Notes: a model not told the origin generated them from the letters alone. A stretch of 64,000 bases of DNA from Megamerina dolium (GCA_963854835.1 OY978525.1:97481388-97545387); one strand, 5' to 3'. Counted from the stretch's first letter, positions 11,463 to 22,255 are shown. Numbers and translations: made by a program.

Positions 11463-13076
11463 ATGAGTGTTCAGCGCTCTCCTCTCCGGCAACGGCAATC
11501 GCCTGTTAATGTGTGTGTAAACAATAATTTGCAGTCACCCGCGCAAACCCCCCCGATAAGTGCATTATCAAATAAAACAGTTGATACACACTGCACAAGT
11601 GAAAGTAACAGTGCAAATCTTTTGCCTGCACATATTAAAAATTCATCAAATTTTGCAACAACAATAAATACAGACAAAAAAAATAATTTGTTCTATCGTG
11701 ATATACTATCTCCCTCTATACCGTGGAGTGTACAATGTGCTTCTCCTGCTGTAACACCAACAGCTACAACATCAAAGCAATCAAATAACGGCACTTCTAC
11801 TGAAGTGCATGACCCAGTAGTTAAAGCAACTAGTGCGATGACTAATAAAGAACCAGTTGCTGTTCAAACTGGTATTGATCGCTACATTACTGTAGTAAAG
11901 CGAAAGAGAAGTCCGCAAAATTCAAAACAAATGAATTCAACAAAAATTCAAAAGCAGAACACTGTCCCTATTAGTTCGGAAAATAGATACGCTCTGCTTT
12001 CAGGTGATGAAAGTGACGAAAATATTATCTCCAAGAAAAATTTCAAACCCCCACCCATTTTCTTGAGAGAACGCAACTCAGATAAGTTGATTTCTAGAAT
12101 TACAAGTCTTATAGGACCAAAGAATTTCCATGTTGTTCCTATTCGCAAAGGCCAAATTGAGGAAACAAAAGTGCAAATCTACAGCGTAACTCATTATCGC
12201 AAAGTAATAGCGGAATTTGATGCTGTAAAAAAGAATTACTACACATATCAGCTAAAAAGTAGTAAGGGCTTAATCGTTGTACTCAAAGGCGTCGAACCCA
12301 ACGTTGATATTAACGAAATCAAACTTGCCCTCCAGGAAGAAGGGTTTCAAGCCAAAACAGTATTCAACATTCTCAACAAGAGCAATATACCTCAACCGTT
12401 ATATCGTATTGAGCTTCAGCCTGAAACAAAACCCCTAAAAAAAGGTGAAGTACACCCCATATATAAAATTCGATATTTATTGCATCGCAAAATCACAATC
12501 GAAGAACCCCATAAGAGAACTGGACCTCCTCAGTGCAGCAACTGCCAAGAATATGGACATACTAAGACATATTGTACTCTGCCAGCTGTTTGTGTGATTT
12601 GTGGAGATCTCCATAAATCAAACATATGCCCAAAATCTAAAGGCGATGCTAGCATGAAAAAATGCAGCAATTGTGGAGGTAATCACACCGCAAATTATAG
12701 AGGTTGCCCAGTATATACAACCCTAAAGCTAAATTTCTCCGCTAGCAATCAACCTCTAAAACCAGTTGAGCAAACTCAGATAGCCAACTCAAGTAAGAGA
12801 CAAAATATTGATGCAACACAATTCTTCTCTGCAATCCCAAACAAGAATCAAACCAATTCATACGCTAGCGTCTTAAAACAAAACCCACACCAACAAAGCA
12901 ATGTAAATAATGAGCAGAAACACTCACTGCCCACCCAACAGCCAAGTACCCTTGAACATTTGCTTCAAACATTGATTCAGAATATGAACCAATTCATGAA
13001 CTCAATGCAAACAATGATGCAAGAAATGATGAAAAATCAATCGATGTTACTCCAAACATTGCTATCCAGACCATGA
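11463..13076 (+). CDS. Jockey-type ORF1 (gag-like nucleic-acid binding protein)
   Basis: This 537-residue ORF1 product would bind the element's RNA and form the ribonucleoprotein needed for retrotransposition. The first 200 residues are Ser/Thr/Gln/Asn-rich and look disordered. A domain of the type found just before gag zinc knuckles in Jockey elements (PRE_C2HC-like) covers roughly residues 255-350 and includes KIRYLLHRKITIEEP. Three zinc knuckles follow: Cys358-Cys361-His366-Cys371, Cys377-Cys380-His384-Cys389 and Cys401-Cys404-His408-Cys415. The C-terminus is rich in Gln and Met and may form a short coiled coil. The start ATG follows a poly(A)-containing 5' UTR. The stop codon overlaps the start of ORF2. 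Domain naming is from motif recognition; the knuckle residues are directly visible. Confidence 0.93.
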   Translation: MSVQRSPLRQRQSPVNVCVNNNLQSPAQTPPISALSNKTVDTHCTSESNSANLLPAHIKNSSNFATTINTDKKNNLFYRDILSPSIPWSVQCASPAVTPTATTSKQSNNGTSTEVHDPVVKATSAMTNKEPVAVQTGIDRYITVVKRKRSPQNSKQMNSTKIQKQNTVPISSENRYALLSGDESDENIISKKNFKPPPIFLRERNSDKLISRITSLIGPKNFHVVPIRKGQIEETKVQIYSVTHYRKVIAEFDAVKKNYYTYQLKSSKGLIVVLKGVEPNVDINEIKLALQEEGFQAKTVFNILNKSNIPQPLYRIELQPETKPLKKGEVHPIYKIRYLLHRKITIEEPHKRTGPPQCSNCQEYGHTKTYCTLPAVCVICGDLHKSNICPKSKGDASMKKCSNCGGNHTANYRGCPVYTTLKLNFSASNQPLKPVEQTQIANSSKRQNIDATQFFSAIPNKNQTNSYASVLKQNPHQQSNVNNEQKHSLPTQQPSTLEHLLQTLIQNMNQFMNSMQTMMQEMMKNQSMLLQTLLSRP

Positions 13077-15721
13077 GTTGTCTCAAGATATGCCACTGGA
13101 ACGCCAACGGCTTAAGCCAGCACCGTTTGGAGCTAATTCAATTCCTTGAATCCAGCCAAATCGACATAATGATGATATCTGAGACCCATTTCACTGACAA
13201 AAATTGCTACCAAATACCATATTACAAACTGTACACCACAAATCATCCGCATGGTAAGGCACGCGGAGGAACTGCCATATTGATAAAAAGCAGAATAAAA
13301 CATCATGTTCTCGAAGATTTTAGTAGCGTCTACTTGCAAGCAACATCTATATGTCTGGAAGAATACATCTCTAAGCTAGTAATATCTGCGATATACTGTC
13401 CCCCAAGATACAGTATTACCGAACAGCAATATAAAGAATTTTTCTCAACTCTTGGTAGCAAATTCTTGGTTGCTGGCGATTTCAACGCCAAACACACTCA
13501 CTGGGGCTCCCGATTAATAACTCCAAAAGGCAAAAGACTATGTTCAATCATCACTAACCACGGCTACGATGTTATTTCAAATGGTCAACCGACATATTGG
13601 CCGACGGACAAGAGGAAAATACCCGATCTCATAGACTTTGGAGTCGCCAAAGGTTTGCAGATGGAAAATATCTCCACAGAGTGTAATTATGATCTATCAT
13701 CTGACCACTCACCCACGGTAATATCTATAAAATCACCAAGCCCCCAAAGCAATTGCGTTAGAAAGAAAATAGACTGGTTAAAATTCAAGAAATATATAAA
13801 TTCCCATCTTCCTCTGAGTACTATATTAAGAAATGGACACGATGTAGACTCAGCACTCGAAAAATTCAACCAGCTGCTCTCATTAGCTCTCAGCTCAGCC
13901 ACCTGCACAAAGGTATGCAAGCAATCAAACTATAGCCCATACACACCAGCCGATATTGAATTGCTAGTAAGACAAAAAAGAAGACTCCGAAGACAATGGC
14001 AAGAATTCAGATCACCGAATCTGAAAACACAGCTACAGCACTGCACTCGAAAGTTAAAGCAAGCCTTAAAAAATAAAAACAACAAAGAGTTAGAAGAGCA
14101 CATAGCGAAATTAACACCTGGTGAAGCGTCAGACTACTCCTTGTGGAAATCAGCAAAAAAATCAAATCGGCCAATTCTCACTGATTCCCCCATCCGTTTG
14201 AGTGACGGTAATTGGGCTAGAAGCAACTGTGAGAAGGGTTTGGCTTTTGCAAACCACCTAAAAAGTGTGTTTACACCCAATCCACCCTCTTCACAGTCCT
14301 CATTACCAATATTAACTTCTCAACCTTGCTCAATAACGCTCAAAATTAAAAAAAAGGACATATTCAAAGCAATTTATAAAGATTTAAACCCAAAAAAATC
14401 ACCTGGTCCAGATAAAATTACCGGTAAAATGATAAAAGAGCTACCTCCGGCTTCAGTAATTCATCTGATGCACATTTTCAATGCTATCCTTCGTATTAAA
14501 CACTATCCCAAATGCTGGAAAACTTCAAAAATTATTATGATAGCAAAACCAGGAAAAGACCCTACAAAAGTTGCATCGTACAGACCTATCAGCCTCCTGC
14601 CTCTACTTTCTAAAGTATTCGAAAAGCTACTTGTCATGAATATAACTCCATTTATTAATCTCAACCAACTGATTCCTCAACATCAGTTTGGATTTAGAAA
14701 ACAGCACGGCACAATAGAACAAGTCCACCGCATTGTAACTCTGATAAGGAACACTTTTGAAGAAAAAAAGTATTGCTCAGCTGTCTTTCTTGATATCACT
14801 CAAGCTTTCGATAAAGTATGGCACGATGGCCTTATTTACAAACTCAAAATATTACTGCCTGCAAATGTCTCCTCATTGCTTAGTAGCTACCTCACGAAAA
14901 GACAATTTCTCGTACATCACAAGGATTACACAACAAATCCATTGGATATTCACGCTGGCGTTCCTCAAGGAAGCGTTTTGGGTCCCTTACTGTATCTCTT
15001 ATACACTTCAGATATGCCCAACAATAACTATACATTCATATCGACCTTTGCTGATGATACGGCAATATTGTGCTCTCGCTCTAACCCCATAGAAGCTACT
15101 AAACTCCTGCAGACTCATGTCGATTCTCTCGAAATCTGGCTAGCAAAATGGCGTATAAAAGTCAATGAATCAAAGAGCGTACATGTAACCTTCACGCTAA
15201 GGCTAGATACATGTCCCCCACTTAAAATTAATGGCCAATCAGTTCCACAATGTTCCTCAACAAAGTACTTGGGTATTCACCTCGACAGAAGGCTGACATG
15301 GAAAAATCACATAGAGGCAAAGAAAACTCAGATCAAGCTTAAAATGAATCAGTTATGGTGGCTGTTACACAAAAGATCAAAGTTGAATCTTGAATACAAA
15401 GTGCTATTATATAAAGCAATCCTGAAACCAATCTGGACTTATGGTATTCAGTTTTGGGGCACCGCATCTCCCTCTAATATCGAAAAATTGCAGCGAATAC
15501 AATCCAAGTGTCTGCGAATTATTGTAAATGCGCCTTGGTATATGAGGAACGTTAACATCCATCGAGATTTAAATGTATCCACAATTTCTGAGGAAGTTGC
15601 AATGTCCTGCAGAAGCTACATTCAAAAATTACACAATCATCCGAATCCCCTTGCTAGGCAATTGTTGCTGAGCAAGGGGCATCGTCGATTAAAAAGAAAA
15701 GACACACTGAATATGCTGTAA
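13073..15721 (+). CDS. Jockey-type ORF2 (APE-like endonuclease and reverse transcriptase)
   Basis: This 882-residue protein would nick target DNA and copy element RNA at the nick. Residues 1-220 form an APE-type endonuclease: CHWNANGL near the start, ISETHF, AGDFNAKHTHWGS (Asp136) and SSDHSPT (Asp211-His212). The reverse transcriptase spans about residues 430-720, with KKSPGPDKITG, SYRPISLLP, HQFGFRK, FLDITQAFDKVW (Asp574), GVPQGSVLGP and FADDT (Asp661-Asp662), so the catalytic triad is complete. About 200 residues of thumb and C-terminal region follow, with no RNase H. The ATG overlaps the ORF1 stop as ATGA (13073-13076), which suggests translation by termination and reinitiation. No frameshift or stop interrupts it. 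Confidence 0.95.
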   Translation: MSCLKICHWNANGLSQHRLELIQFLESSQIDIMMISETHFTDKNCYQIPYYKLYTTNHPHGKARGGTAILIKSRIKHHVLEDFSSVYLQATSICLEEYISKLVISAIYCPPRYSITEQQYKEFFSTLGSKFLVAGDFNAKHTHWGSRLITPKGKRLCSIITNHGYDVISNGQPTYWPTDKRKIPDLIDFGVAKGLQMENISTECNYDLSSDHSPTVISIKSPSPQSNCVRKKIDWLKFKKYINSHLPLSTILRNGHDVDSALEKFNQLLSLALSSATCTKVCKQSNYSPYTPADIELLVRQKRRLRRQWQEFRSPNLKTQLQHCTRKLKQALKNKNNKELEEHIAKLTPGEASDYSLWKSAKKSNRPILTDSPIRLSDGNWARSNCEKGLAFANHLKSVFTPNPPSSQSSLPILTSQPCSITLKIKKKDIFKAIYKDLNPKKSPGPDKITGKMIKELPPASVIHLMHIFNAILRIKHYPKCWKTSKIIMIAKPGKDPTKVASYRPISLLPLLSKVFEKLLVMNITPFINLNQLIPQHQFGFRKQHGTIEQVHRIVTLIRNTFEEKKYCSAVFLDITQAFDKVWHDGLIYKLKILLPANVSSLLSSYLTKRQFLVHHKDYTTNPLDIHAGVPQGSVLGPLLYLLYTSDMPNNNYTFISTFADDTAILCSRSNPIEATKLLQTHVDSLEIWLAKWRIKVNESKSVHVTFTLRLDTCPPLKINGQSVPQCSSTKYLGIHLDRRLTWKNHIEAKKTQIKLKMNQLWWLLHKRSKLNLEYKVLLYKAILKPIWTYGIQFWGTASPSNIEKLQRIQSKCLRIIVNAPWYMRNVNIHRDLNVSTISEEVAMSCRSYIQKLHNHPNPLARQLLLSKGHRRLKRKDTLNML

Positions 15722-15851
15722 AATTGCTACATCTCGCGACTCACCAAATTGTGATGGAACGTAGGGGATATCACATAGTTTTATTTAGTTTGTAAGATTT
15801 TAATACTTATTGTTAGTTTCTTGTATAAGAAAGATTCAATAAAAAAAAATA

Positions 15852-15893
<42 letters not shown>

Positions 15894-15896
15894 TAC

Positions 15897-18091
15897 ATGC
15901 ATTGAGTAAAAACTCAATAATAAATGGCACTATGTTTTATACACATACGTATTACACTCATACTGCTCAACACACTCCACACATGTAGTTATCTCTTTCT
16001 AACAGATATTCATCAGTATTAACATCAGTTTAACTTGTGGTGAATTAACCGATTGTAATCAAAGCAGTGTAATAGCAACTGCAATAGATATATATTGAAT
16101 ACATTGAATGAAAGCAAGAAAGAAAGAGAAAGATGAAAATAGAAAGAGGCAAATGGGAGAAGTCTGCATAAAAATGACAAATGGTGTGAAAAATGGGTGG
16201 ATGACTAAAAGTGCTACCGAATAACAACATATGTGTGTTTGCTTATGTAGTGTATGTTGTGTGATTTGATTCTTTTTTTTCCCTGTGTGGCATGAAAAAA
16301 AACATATGCTTTAATAGGAGGAAATAAATAGTCCATACATTCGTAAATGAAATAAAAGTGATATGAGAAGTGGTTGAAGAAAAATATCAAATACAAAATG
16401 TGTTGAATTGAATTTTATTTTTGGGGAGGTACTTCTGCTGTATTAATGTTTTTCTTTCCTCATTCACTCACTCGCTCTACTTGTATACTACGTACATAGG
16501 TGTATGTGCGTATGTATTTTCATAATGTTTGTGGTCTCGTTGATGATGGTGATGATGATGAAGATTAACACTGGGATTTTTCTAACTTTTAAAATATGCA
16601 AGTATTAATATTCAATGCGCAATTCATGCGCATTTAATTCGCGAACTTGGTTTCGTACAAAAATATGAACATATATACGATAGACAGCACAGATTTCAAA
16701 GACAAAACTTTGAAAAATATCTACACATTGTACATTAATCGTAGCTAAGTGTTAAAGGATCCTTCCGTAATTCAGCATATACATGCGTATGTATCGTATA
16801 TTGATGTTCACACATACCAATATGTATATTACATAGTAGCCTTATTGTTATAAAGTACATATATAAAGAGGGATGAGTGGAGTTTGATTTGGTGAACGTT
16901 TCTTATTTAATCACATACAGTATTTTTATACATTTCCATATGCATGAGGATATATCAATAATGTAATTCAATCTACTACACACTATTCCATGCATGTACA
17001 TACATGGATCTGAATATACTTACTTATGTGTATGGAATTACTATATAAAATGGCACGTACCAACCTCATTATTGCAAAATATGATTCAATATAATTGACC
17101 ATATTCCGTACATATTACATATATGTACTATATATCTACAAAAACGGTAATAACTGCAATACAGAATGAAACCACAAATCACCAGTGCAAGAATGAAAGA
17201 AAAAAAAAAGAATGAATGGAGAGAAAAGGGAGAAAAGTTGAAAACATAGTTAGTTATACCGCCAAAGAAAAAGTGATTATTTTATTTTAACGTCAAATTG
17301 AGGTAAGCACTGACTTATGTATCTTATGTATCTCAGTATGTACGTGATTATTGAAAAAAAAAGTATGCGAAGCAAAATATAAATTAATTAAATCAATTAC
17401 ACATAAGTTAGAGTAGATAGATAATAAATAGGGTTGCCAGATGCCAATTGGGCTTTGTGTGGACATTGAAACCCCTACAATATGGTGCGGTTTCAGTCTA
17501 ACATCTAATGTTTGGTCTTTTTATGATAAATGATTGTCGAAATAATTCGACTATAGCGATGGAATTCAAAAATTTGGATTTGCATATAAATAAAGTAGAT
17601 TGACATATGTAGCAGTAATGGCTATTTATATAAAATATTTACATTCAATAAACAAATAGTTTTGACAAATTAAAAAATTACTAAATTCCAAATGAGTTTT
17701 TCATTAAGCACCACTGAAGTCTAATATAATAATCAAGTTGCTAGTAAAAATTGGTGAACATTTTTATACGGGATTAAACTCTGCACCTTCTCTACAGGAC
17801 TTGATCCTGTTATAGTTATAGTATTACCATATTTACAGTTTTTGACATTAGGTTTTTCTAGAAAAGCGTTAAAAACAACCCAAAAAATTCCCTTTTCAGG
17901 GAAAAAAAAGTTCGAAGGGGAATATATAATCCCCACAATAGAATTATTTGGATCCAAAATAAGCGTTACCTTGTCCACTTTTAGGGAGCGGGTCGGAAAT
18001 AATATGCTGTGAATTTTTTTTTGGTTGTAATGAACACCGAAAATATCCAAAACGGCGTTTTCTTCAAATTATTGGTTAGAATTGATTCTGC
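15897..18091. other. AT-rich noncoding DNA
   Basis: No gene is supported. The stretch holds GATGAT repeats near 16545-16562, ATGTATGT-type tracts and several A-runs. A 105-residue minus-strand open frame at 17733-18050 has no recognisable motif. It sits in a sequence whose neighbours are mobile DNA, so it may be element-derived, but I cannot name it. Confidence 0.5.
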
Positions 18092-18095
18092 TTAA

Positions 18096-18829
18096 GGAGG
18101 AAGACCACTTTGACGGTTTGAAAAAATAGAATTTTTTTTTTTTTGCTTGAAATGTTCTATGAGGTGTGTATTTTAATGTAGTATGCATCTATAGTCCGCC
18201 AGAAACAGTTAAACGAGGTAACGAGACGATTTTTTAAAAAAATTCCCGGGGCACTGAGCGAGTTTCTAAAACTTCAAACGCGTTTATCTCGAAACGACAT
18301 TTTGCAAACTGGTGGGACATATCACGCTTGCAGTTTTCAATCGATTTTGATGAAACCTTTCAAAATTATCGAGAATTTAATTCTGCATCGAAATACTGGA
18401 TGGGATTTATGATATTTTATAATTTGGATTTTTAAAGCACGATTTTGAGGCAAGTTTTACAGGTAAAAAATTAACAATTTTTTATAAATAGCCACCATTT
18501 TCGTAAAAATTAACTTTTCAAAAAACGGTTTCAGTATTTCAGTGCGAAATTATATGGAGAATAACCTGTCTATCTAACTTTTGTTCCAGATTCACTTACC
18601 AAGGGTCCAGATGTCCCACCGATGGGGATAACCGGGCTGGAGGGGGGCTACGCGACCTGGTGCAGCGTGTACAGGGAGCCCGAGATTCAAGCAAAAAAAA
18701 TTGAAATTTATTGTAAAAAAGATAACTAATAAAATCATATAAAACATTTTATCATTGCAAGTTGTTTTAATGCTAAAAAAAAATTCCGAAAATACTTTAT
18801 TTTCCGACAGCTCAAGGTGGTCTTCCCCC
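18096..18829. mobile_element. 734-bp TIR element flanked by TTAA
   Basis: The ends form an 18-bp inverted repeat with two mismatches: GGAGGAAGACCACTTTGA at 18096-18113, and TCAAGGTGGTCTTCCCCC at 18812-18829, whose complement is GGGGGAAGACCACCTTGA. TTAA abuts both ends (18092-18095 and 18830-18833), the classic duplication of piggyBac-type elements. No transposase frame is present, so it would be nonautonomous. The terminal bases do not match the common CCY start of piggyBac, so the superfamily is uncertain. A GC-rich patch inside (about 18610-18680) stands out from the surroundings. Confidence 0.6.
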
Positions 18830-18833
18830 TTAA

Positions 18834-19099
18834 AAACATGGTAAAAATTAACCGATTTTTAATGGGAAGATTTTACCAAAAAATGCCCCAAACATCACAA
18901 AAATGATAAATAAAATATATCTATGAAACTAAAACAGAAAGTCCTGGTGTGGCAATCCTAAACATAATGTTTTTGAGTTGATTTTTTTTCTGATATTTTT
19001 TAGGCTATCCAAAATCCACTTCAAACAGAAAGTTTCTTTGGATGCAATGGAGGCTCTGTAGATATCTCGCATTCCAAAATTGGTAAAATCGCTTTCATA
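18834..19099. other. noncoding spacer
   Basis: Nothing recognisable apart from possible downstream parts of the decayed transposase in the next entry. Confidence 0.4.
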
Positions 19100-19340
19100 A
19101 CAAAGCCTTTCAACTAAAGATGTGCTCCTTGCTAAAGATAATTGATTACCAAACAATTTGTAACCTTATCCAACTATTCCAGAACTCAATAAGGGAACGT
19201 ACGACAAGTTCTGGGGTCAATTGTAATTTATACGTATCCAGGACCAGGTCTTTTAGCAAAATTCGCCAAATTGTGATCACAGAAATGCCAATTCGGAGAA
19301 ATCGCAATAATTTTCCTCGAATTTCGAAATAATAAAAATT
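19100..19340 (-). pseudogene. decayed DDE transposase, N-terminal part
   Basis: On the minus strand one frame reads IGISVITIWRILLKDLVLDTYKLQLTPEL (split here as IGISVITIWRILLKDL and VLDTYKLQLTPEL). That matches the helix-turn-helix linker of an abundant insect Tc1/mariner-type transposase family with the pattern (S)xxTxWRILxKDLxLxPYKxQLxxEL. Downstream the frame breaks up. The same family, judged by its FQQDGATCHTA-type core, seems to be represented at 45000-45440 and 55900-56640. This is motif recognition only. Confidence 0.5.
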
Positions 19341-20360
19341 TTTTCATTCTATTGGGCGATAATTTAGTCTATAATTATTTCGTAGATCACTTTAAGATTT
19401 GGTTTTGAAGTATTATAATACATTTTAACAATTTCGATGCGTAGAGCATTGAAGATATGTAGCATTTCATGGTCAAATTGTGATTGTAGAAGGATACTAG
19501 AGTAGATGAATTAATTGTAGCGCGGTACCTCGTAACTTTAGAAAAGGTAATTTCCAAACCTTCCATTAATTTTATTAATATGGCAATGTGTATGGTTGAA
19601 CAACGCTATGATTATTTTTTAAAAAGTCATCATGAAGAAATTTATACAATTATGAAATGTTTTTGTGCAAGATCTTTAATGAAGGAACTTGAAGTGATAT
19701 ATCGTTTCTTCGTCCTCATAGTCATTGTGACATCTTGCTCCGGATTCGTCTTGAAGAAATAAGGAAAATATTGAATTTGTGAATTTCATTTATAGCTACG
19801 ATGGTCTCTATTTCATATTTTGTCCAACGAGCGTCTATTACACCAATTTTCTATCGAAACTAATACTCAGGGCTCATAATATTGTCTGCAGGGATATGCC
19901 ATATGCATTTATGATTATCAGTGTGATTTGGTATATTTTGATGAACTGAATTGAATATATCCATAAGGATATATGAATATATATTTATATTTATAAATAT
20001 ATATTTACATAAAGCAAACAAAACAACAACAACAACTTGCATATGGATTTCAAAAACATACATTCATGCATTCATACCTACTATACATGTGTCCCAAAAT
20101 AAAATACAAAAAAGAAAAAAAAAAAATCAGTAAAAGATTTAATTTATCGGTTTCTGTGTACATTATCCGTATGGATTATAAACGCTTTTTCCATTTAAAA
20201 TGTGTTAATAGACGGATTTTCGGATTTAAAAGATCATAATCATCTCTAAACAGTATACATATTTTGTGTACTCATATGTATGTGGTGTCTGGATCAATTT
20301 CGCAGCCGGCCGATCTAGCAAATACCCCAGGCACTTACGAATATAGTTATTTTACTATAT
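19341..20360. other. AT-rich noncoding DNA
   Basis: No gene is supported. AT-rich, with ATATATTTATA tracts near 19976-20005 and a (CAA)n run at about 20020-20036. Confidence 0.5.
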
Positions 20361-20841
20361 GTACATTAAGGTGCTGTGAAAATCATTTTCACTGTTAAGC
20401 ATACCTCTAGAAAATTTCCGTTTTAGTTAATCAATACAATTAATTATTTGTCTAACTGTATGTTAAGAGGTGCTCCAATGCTCCTATGCTTAGAGGAAGT
20501 GTTCCAAATCCACCATACATTCATCCCAAGTCAAAAAAAAAAACGTAAAAAATTCGTTATTTTAATTAATGTTAAAGTCGAATTTGTATAAATTGTTTAT
20601 AAGGATCATTAGAAATGATATTTTCCTAAAAAAAAAAATGGAAGAAATAATTTTTTAAATATTTTGAGAATCCTCATACTACGTATTTATGGTATATTAA
20701 ATAACAAACTCTAATCAATGCCAATCCACGAATTTATATAGTTTAATAGCAGTATACAATTTTTTTTATAATAGATTAGTTAGAAGTACCTCAATACGTT
20801 ATCAGAGAGAGAAAATTTTCATGTACTCCACCCTAATGTAC
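20361..20841. mobile_element. possible TIR element, 0.48 kb
   Basis: GTACATTAAGGTG at 20361-20373 and CACCCTAATGTAC at 20829-20841 form a 13-bp inverted repeat with one mismatch. The interior is AT-rich and noncoding. The terminal motif resembles that of the segment at 1968. The right end is duplicated by the 259-bp tandem repeat described next. No target duplication is clear. Confidence 0.35.
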
Positions 20842-21157
20842 GTTACATACAAATGATGACATGACAAATGCAGACGGACAACTTTGACGTTTTGCTATGG
20901 AAGAAATAATTTTTTAAATATTTTGAGAATCCTCATACTACGTATTTATGGTATATTAAATAACAAACTCTAATCAATGCCAATCCACGAATTTATATAG
21001 TTTAATAGCAGTATACAATTTTTTTTATAATAGATTAGTTAGAAGTACCTCAATACGTTATCAGAGAGAGAAAATTTTCATGTACTCCACCCTAATGTAC
21101 GTTACATACAAATGATGACATGACAAATGCAGACGGACAACTTTGACGTTTTGCTAT
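20640..21157. repeat. perfect 259-bp tandem duplication (two units)
   Basis: 20640-20898 and 20899-21157 are identical as far as I can read base by base. Each unit begins GAAGAAATAATTTTTTAAAT and ends GACGTTTTGCTAT plus one base. The identity contrasts with the decayed state of the neighbouring repeats, so the event is recent or is an assembly artefact. Confidence 0.93.
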
Positions 21158-22138
21158 AATTCCTTCAATCGTTTGTTTTGATGACATTTACAGTTACCGG
21201 TGTGCATATGGCTTTGCTATGCTATTGTTGTCACTGTTTAATGGCTGCTTGCCAATAGGATTTACTGGCTTAAGTATAAGGCGATCACTATTCAATATAT
21301 ATATGTACCTATGTACATTCACATATGTTTGTATGTGAACGCGCACCCATTATGGTGTCTATTAACAGCTATTATCAAGGGAGAGTAATTTTCGATATAT
21401 CGGTCTAATAGTAGTAGGATTCTTTTGTATTGTTCTCTATCTCTTTCTTTATGGTATTCATGGAATTCAGTTGCTGACATCATTGGTGTATTAATATAAT
21501 GTAATTCATGTGTGTGTGTGTGTTTTTAAGTATTGCAATATTTTGTTGTTAATTGCTTTTTGGTGATTTGTTTACAATTTGTTTGTGGTCTTAGCAGGAT
21601 AAACCACCATGCATGCATATTTTTTGTATCTCTACAATATATGTGCGTTAAGCCATAACGACTGACTGCACACATCATCCATCAAACATTACCCCTGTGT
21701 TGTTGGTGTTGTTAAGACGGTAATGACTGACTAATAAGCATATTTAACTATTGTTCTCTTTTTGGTAAACAATACTTAGTATTTGTTATTTCTATTTATT
21801 TATTACTATTATTATTGGTATTACCTATTTGTATAACACTATAGTAGTAAGAACCGATTTAGAAGGACAACCAAGGGCCCGGCATATGACATTGAAGGTG
21901 ACTTCAATGTCTTCTGGGAGGGAGGAAAAAGAAAACAATTCAACGCAGATAATAAGTGAACAAGTTTCACAAATTAAAATTCAAACTACTATTGCCAAAT
22001 AAATGTTGATTAATTCTTCTACGTTTAAATGTAAAGCGTGCGCTCTCCCAAAGTTTTAGCAGAAAAATGTAAGGCATCTGGATGAACTCGCGGTATTTCA
22101 ACTTGTAGCATAGCTTACTTATTTCTCCTTCAAAGTTG
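21158..22138. other. noncoding DNA
   Basis: AT-rich, with a (TG)n run at about 21510-21524. No gene is supported. The last 150 bp probably belong to the decayed non-LTR fragment that follows. Confidence 0.5.
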
Positions 22139-22255
22139 GTCTGGGAATGCCTCGAACTTCTTAATACCATTAACACCCCAATAAGGAACTCTGTGACTCT
22201 ACTATGGGTACCGGGACATTAAAGACACAAGGGCAATGAAAAGCAAATTTCTCGG
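22139..22255 (+). pseudogene. decayed non-LTR retrotransposon RNase H fragment
   Basis: The plus strand reads VWECLELLNTINTPIRNSV then TLLWVPGH, a stop, and RHKGNEK. This matches the end of the RNase H domain of I/LOA/R1-related non-LTR elements (pattern VxLxWVPGHxGxxGNExAD), with the residue after GH mutated to a stop and the next Asp lost. The Jockey element in this window lacks RNase H, so this fragment comes from another lineage. Confidence 0.6.

Larger units (their letters stand above)
11350..15888 (+). mobile_element. full-length Jockey-clade non-LTR retrotransposon
   Basis: The element has a 5' UTR of about 113 bp, two long open ORFs (gag-like and endonuclease/reverse transcriptase), a 3' UTR of about 130 bp with AATAAA at 15838-15843, and a poly(A) tract at 15855-15889. 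ATATATAC occurs at 11342-11349 and again at 15889-15896, immediately flanking the element, which fits an 8-bp target-site duplication, although the sequence is low-complexity. The absence of an RNase H domain after the reverse transcriptase and the zinc-knuckle ORF1 place it in the Jockey group. Neither ORF contains a stop, so this copy may be recent and potentially able to move. Confidence 0.92.

Noticed and set aside
14757..15092. 111-codon plus-strand frame inside the retrotransposon
   Set aside because: It is an out-of-frame shadow of ORF2, which carries all the reverse transcriptase motifs.
17733..18050. 105-codon minus-strand open frame
   Set aside because: It is the longest unexplained open frame, but there is no motif, no neighbour context and no splice evidence. 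It could be element-derived, so it is not called a gene.
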